Below are positions 61,011 to 64,000 of a stretch of 64,000 nucleotides of DNA, piece by piece; positions within the stretch are counted from its first letter, which is position 1; every line of letters begins with the position of its first letter. Location of the stretch: positions 753,119 through 817,118 of the forward strand of contig PTFA01000338.1 in NCBI GenBank assembly GCA_003342895.1. Direction: 5' to 3'. This DNA comes from Casuarius casuarius (Eukaryota; Chordata; Aves; Casuariiformes; Casuariidae). The notes beneath the pieces are model-generated. The model saw only the letters and a list, made by a program, of their open reading frames with translations. It ran no database searches and was not told the origin of the DNA. A program made the position numbers and the translations under genes.

Positions 61011-63320
61011 GTGAATAGCATCTATACTAGAAGGGCTTGCTTCCATAACTGAAATGGCAACTCTTTCAAGTACAAACATTGAGGAAGCCTTGCTTCTGCA
61101 TGGATATTAACACAAATGCATTAAAACCCATTTCTAGACTGAATCTTTAGGAACATCATCCCAAGTCTTATGGCAGCAGCAACTCCTGGTACACCCAGTG
61201 CTAACATCTCTTGACGCAACTTTTTTCTGCATCCAAGATTTTCAATTGCTCCACTATAACTCCTAATTCCCCACAAACTCAACTAAAATCTTAAAGTCAA
61301 GTTTGGTTCTTTAGCATGGACCACCTCCTTTATGGAGTCTGTGACTGCAACTAGGTTATGTTGGCTCTCTGAGGCTACTAGAGTACCTTCTTAGAGAAAG
61401 GTAATGCTGTTGATGCAGGTGTGATCAGTTAATGGTATAAGATCAGTTTGTAGAGAGGAATAATATCCTTATTAGACCAAGTGATATAGTTCAGGAAAAA
61501 AAACAACAACACAAAGAAAATGAAAACTTCAGACTAAATTGAGAAAAACTGCTCTGAACTTCATTGTCTGGACAGTCTGAGAGGCAAGCGCAGGCAGCGT
61601 AGGAAGTAGAACTGAGCATTATCAAGAGGAGGGATGACTGGTCACTAGTAGCCAAGCCTGTGAGGAATAGATGGCTCTCATTTGTCATTATTGTCTGTAA
61701 CACAGAAGTAGAACAGAATTCTGGAACAGGGGGGTGTTCTTAACACAAGTACCTTTTTTAAAACAAAACAAAACTAAATTTGACTGACAAGCAGATTGCC
61801 ACCCCACCACAATGGTGGTTTTCAGCTTGTGGTATGCAGACTATTTAAGAAATCTGCAATAGGTGACTAAGAAAAGCACTCCTCAAAGAAGCTTAAAAAT
61901 ACAGCCCAGTGGGATTTGCTCCTCCACTGGAATATTTTTTAGTAGCTGGAAAACTCAAAAGGTTGCAAATCCTTGTAATGGCTGATAAAGTCATGACATA
62001 GGCAGAGGTGGGTGAGTTAAGTAGCTAAGTAGGTAGGATTTGCCTGTCAGGCTTTGTCAAACCTTTGCTCTGCCTAGTTCAGGGTCTCCTCTCCAACCCT
62101 GATGTACTGGACATCCAGAGCAAGGGCAAGAATCCCTGTCCCTGAACCTCCATTATTTTGTTTTTAGCTCTCCTCTGGAAGCTTTAATAGTAAAGTACAC
62201 TACTTTCCCATTTGTATTTACTCCACACACAGCATAGAGAAGTCCACACTGCTTTTTGTCCTGGCATCCTCATTTAATTTTCTCTTATTCCAAATGCTCC
62301 TAGGCTGGATTCTGTGTGATATTCGGAGACATCCTCCAGCTGGCACCACACCATCTGACTATAGCATCCCAAGAGCTCTCAGCCTTTGTTGTTGTGTGCT
62401 GCACATCAAATATCCATCTTGATTAGCATAGTATTGCCAAGTCATGATGAAAGAATGCTAATACTGCTGATTAAATCTGCACAGATTATGGAGCCGCAGA
62501 CATGTTTGTCACAAACCTTGTGAAACTTTGTTTAGAGCTATAATTAATTCCCTCCCCCCAATAGTAATAAAGCAAAATATCAACAGCTGTCTCAAGAAAA
62601 TCAACACTACCTGTGTGCTGTTTGGTCTGAAGTTCAACTTCTCTCTAAAGGCCCCTCTGTTTTATTGGGAGAAGATGGGGATGGAAAGGTCTTGCTGCTT
62701 CCAAATGATGCGAACTGTCATGGCTCCTGCCCATCTATGTAATAGAAATCAAGGAAGCAGGCCATTTAAATCCATCTACTCTCGCTAAGCAGAGAAGTCA
62801 AAAGCAAAAACAACATTGATTAGTTTTCAGATACTGGCTAGAGGAAAATGAGATTTGATGTCCTTCTCTACTTACCTAGGCAGTTTGGTGGTCAAGCAGA
62901 AGAGGATGAACAAACAGCAGTAATGGAAGCAAGACCACAGAAAGGGACAAAAACCAGAGGACATTTATCTCTGGAAGCACCAGGGGATGAACAAGTGTTC
63001 CAACATCTCATGTCCCAAGTGCCTTTACCAACTGTACCTGCTCAGCAGAGACAAATCTCCACATAGGCTAAGGTAACCTCCCTGGCCCCTTTAATATGTG
63101 AGGCCTTACAAAGGACTGCCACAAGGGTACAGCTGCTACATTTTGGGCAACCAGAGTGTTGTTGCGCAGGGCCCAAGGGGAAAGACGGCACAGCAGGATG
63201 AAAGGAGAAAGGGAAAGGTTCTCTTTTTTCCTGGATCGCAGCCTGAACCTCCCCTCCCTGGAGGCCAAGCTACCTCCATTCCTCACTGTCTGCCCTGTCA
63301 CCGCTCAATTTAGGTTGCCA
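61011..63320. other. Intergenic stretch before the last CpG region
   Basis: AT-rich to mixed sequence without recognisable exon, transposon or RNA gene. ORFs of up to about 86 codons look like chance. Confidence 0.5.
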
Positions 63321-63329
63321 TTTGTGCTT

Positions 63330-64000
63330 TGGGGCACTGCCAGAAGCTGCGCGAGCGCTACAGCCCTGCTCCTGCAGTGCCACTCCCTTGCTGCTCTCCA
63401 GCAGTCTCCAGCATCATCTCCTTCCCCCGCTCCTCCTGCACTGCAGCTATCCTTTGGCCTGGTGCCTCGCGGGACTCCTCCCGACAACGGGGTGCCTCTG
63501 GGCAGCCAACCTGGCAAAAGAGCGTAACACTGAAAAAATACACGTAAGCACAAAGCTGCGTCTCCTTTCCCAGCTGCTCTGGGGAACGGCGAGAGCACAA
63601 AGCAGCTTTTGGATTCTCCAGTCCTGAGGGTGGTTTGGGACAGTTGAGGGCCTAGGGCGACACCTCCAAACCACCGGAGAGGGAACCGGGGAGCTCTCGA
63701 GAGCCCCGACCTCTTGCCCACGCACTGCCTGGCATCGGGGGGCCGAAGGGCACGTGTGGGGCGTAACGACTGCGACACGCACAGCCAGCTCCGCCAAGAC
63801 CGGGGGGGGGGAACAAGCCTTGAAACAAGAAATAGACCACAAAACCAGAGCCCTCAGCGGGAACCGCGACCTCGGCGAACCGGGCCGCGATCCGGANGGC
63901 CCGGCCGCCTCCGGCGCCGCTCAGGCCGCCCCGGCACCGCCAGCGCGCTCCGCTCCGCACCAGCGCCGCGCCGCGGCAACGGCCGCTCGGCAACGGCCAC
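63330..64000 (+). promoter_or_regulatory. UBAP2: CpG-rich region at right edge, probable UBAP2 promoter
   Basis: GC and CpG content rises from about 63.33 kb and is highest in the last 150 bases, which contain two copies of CGGCAACGGCC at 63974-63984 and 63988-63998. No coding exon is visible. In amniotes UBAP2 lies downstream of DCAF12 in the same orientation with a non-coding CpG first exon, so this is its expected position. The assignment is by synteny alone. One unresolved base is at 63897. Confidence 0.45.

Overview
The window is vertebrate nuclear DNA from a sauropsid, most likely a bird. The evidence is long AT-rich introns with canonical GT-AG splice sites, three separate CpG-rich gene starts, and CR1-type LINE remnants. 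The gene content matches the conserved UBAP1 - DCAF12 - UBAP2 block (human 9p13.3; the equivalent block lies on the bird Z chromosome, which is recalled synteny and not visible in this sequence). It is an ordinary eukaryotic locus. I found no prokaryotic, viral or otherwise unprecedented system.

Layout. From 1 to about 20.6 kb lies the 5' part of UBAP1 on the minus strand. One short exon at 2339-2379 carries the start codon and encodes MASKKLGSDSHG (the last Gly split across the junction). It is followed by a GTAAGT donor that opens intron 2, which runs off the left edge. A roughly 17-18 kb intron 1 separates this exon from a GC-rich promoter region at about 19.6-20.7 kb, which is interrupted by a 516-N assembly gap (19918-20433). 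About 2 kb further right a second CpG island (about 22.19-23.32 kb) starts DCAF12 on the plus strand, so UBAP1 and DCAF12 are a divergent pair.

DCAF12 is complete. Its nine coding exons between 22619 and 44560 join without frameshift or internal stop into 1371 nt, encoding 456 residues: the WD40-propeller substrate receptor of the CUL4-DDB1 ubiquitin ligase. Its 3' UTR end is not resolved; poly(A) signals lie at about 45.4, 45.6 and 54.88 kb. The following 9 kb is intergenic or 3' flank. It holds an antisense CR1 relic (58083-59240) with a second, oppositely oriented CR1 3' fragment inside it, and a much older plus-strand CR1-like relic (about 60.1-61.0 kb). The last 0.7 kb becomes CpG-rich; by synteny this should be the UBAP2 promoter, but no UBAP2 coding sequence is inside the window.

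The two recognised genes work in ubiquitin biology but in different places: UBAP1 is an ESCRT-I subunit that sorts ubiquitinated cargo at endosomes, and DCAF12 selects substrates for CRL4 ubiquitination. The observations most worth checking are an upstream ORF overlapping the DCAF12 start codon, two X-box-like (RFX) motifs in its promoter, dense G-runs across its first splice donor, the composite CR1, and the unresolved DCAF12 3' end.
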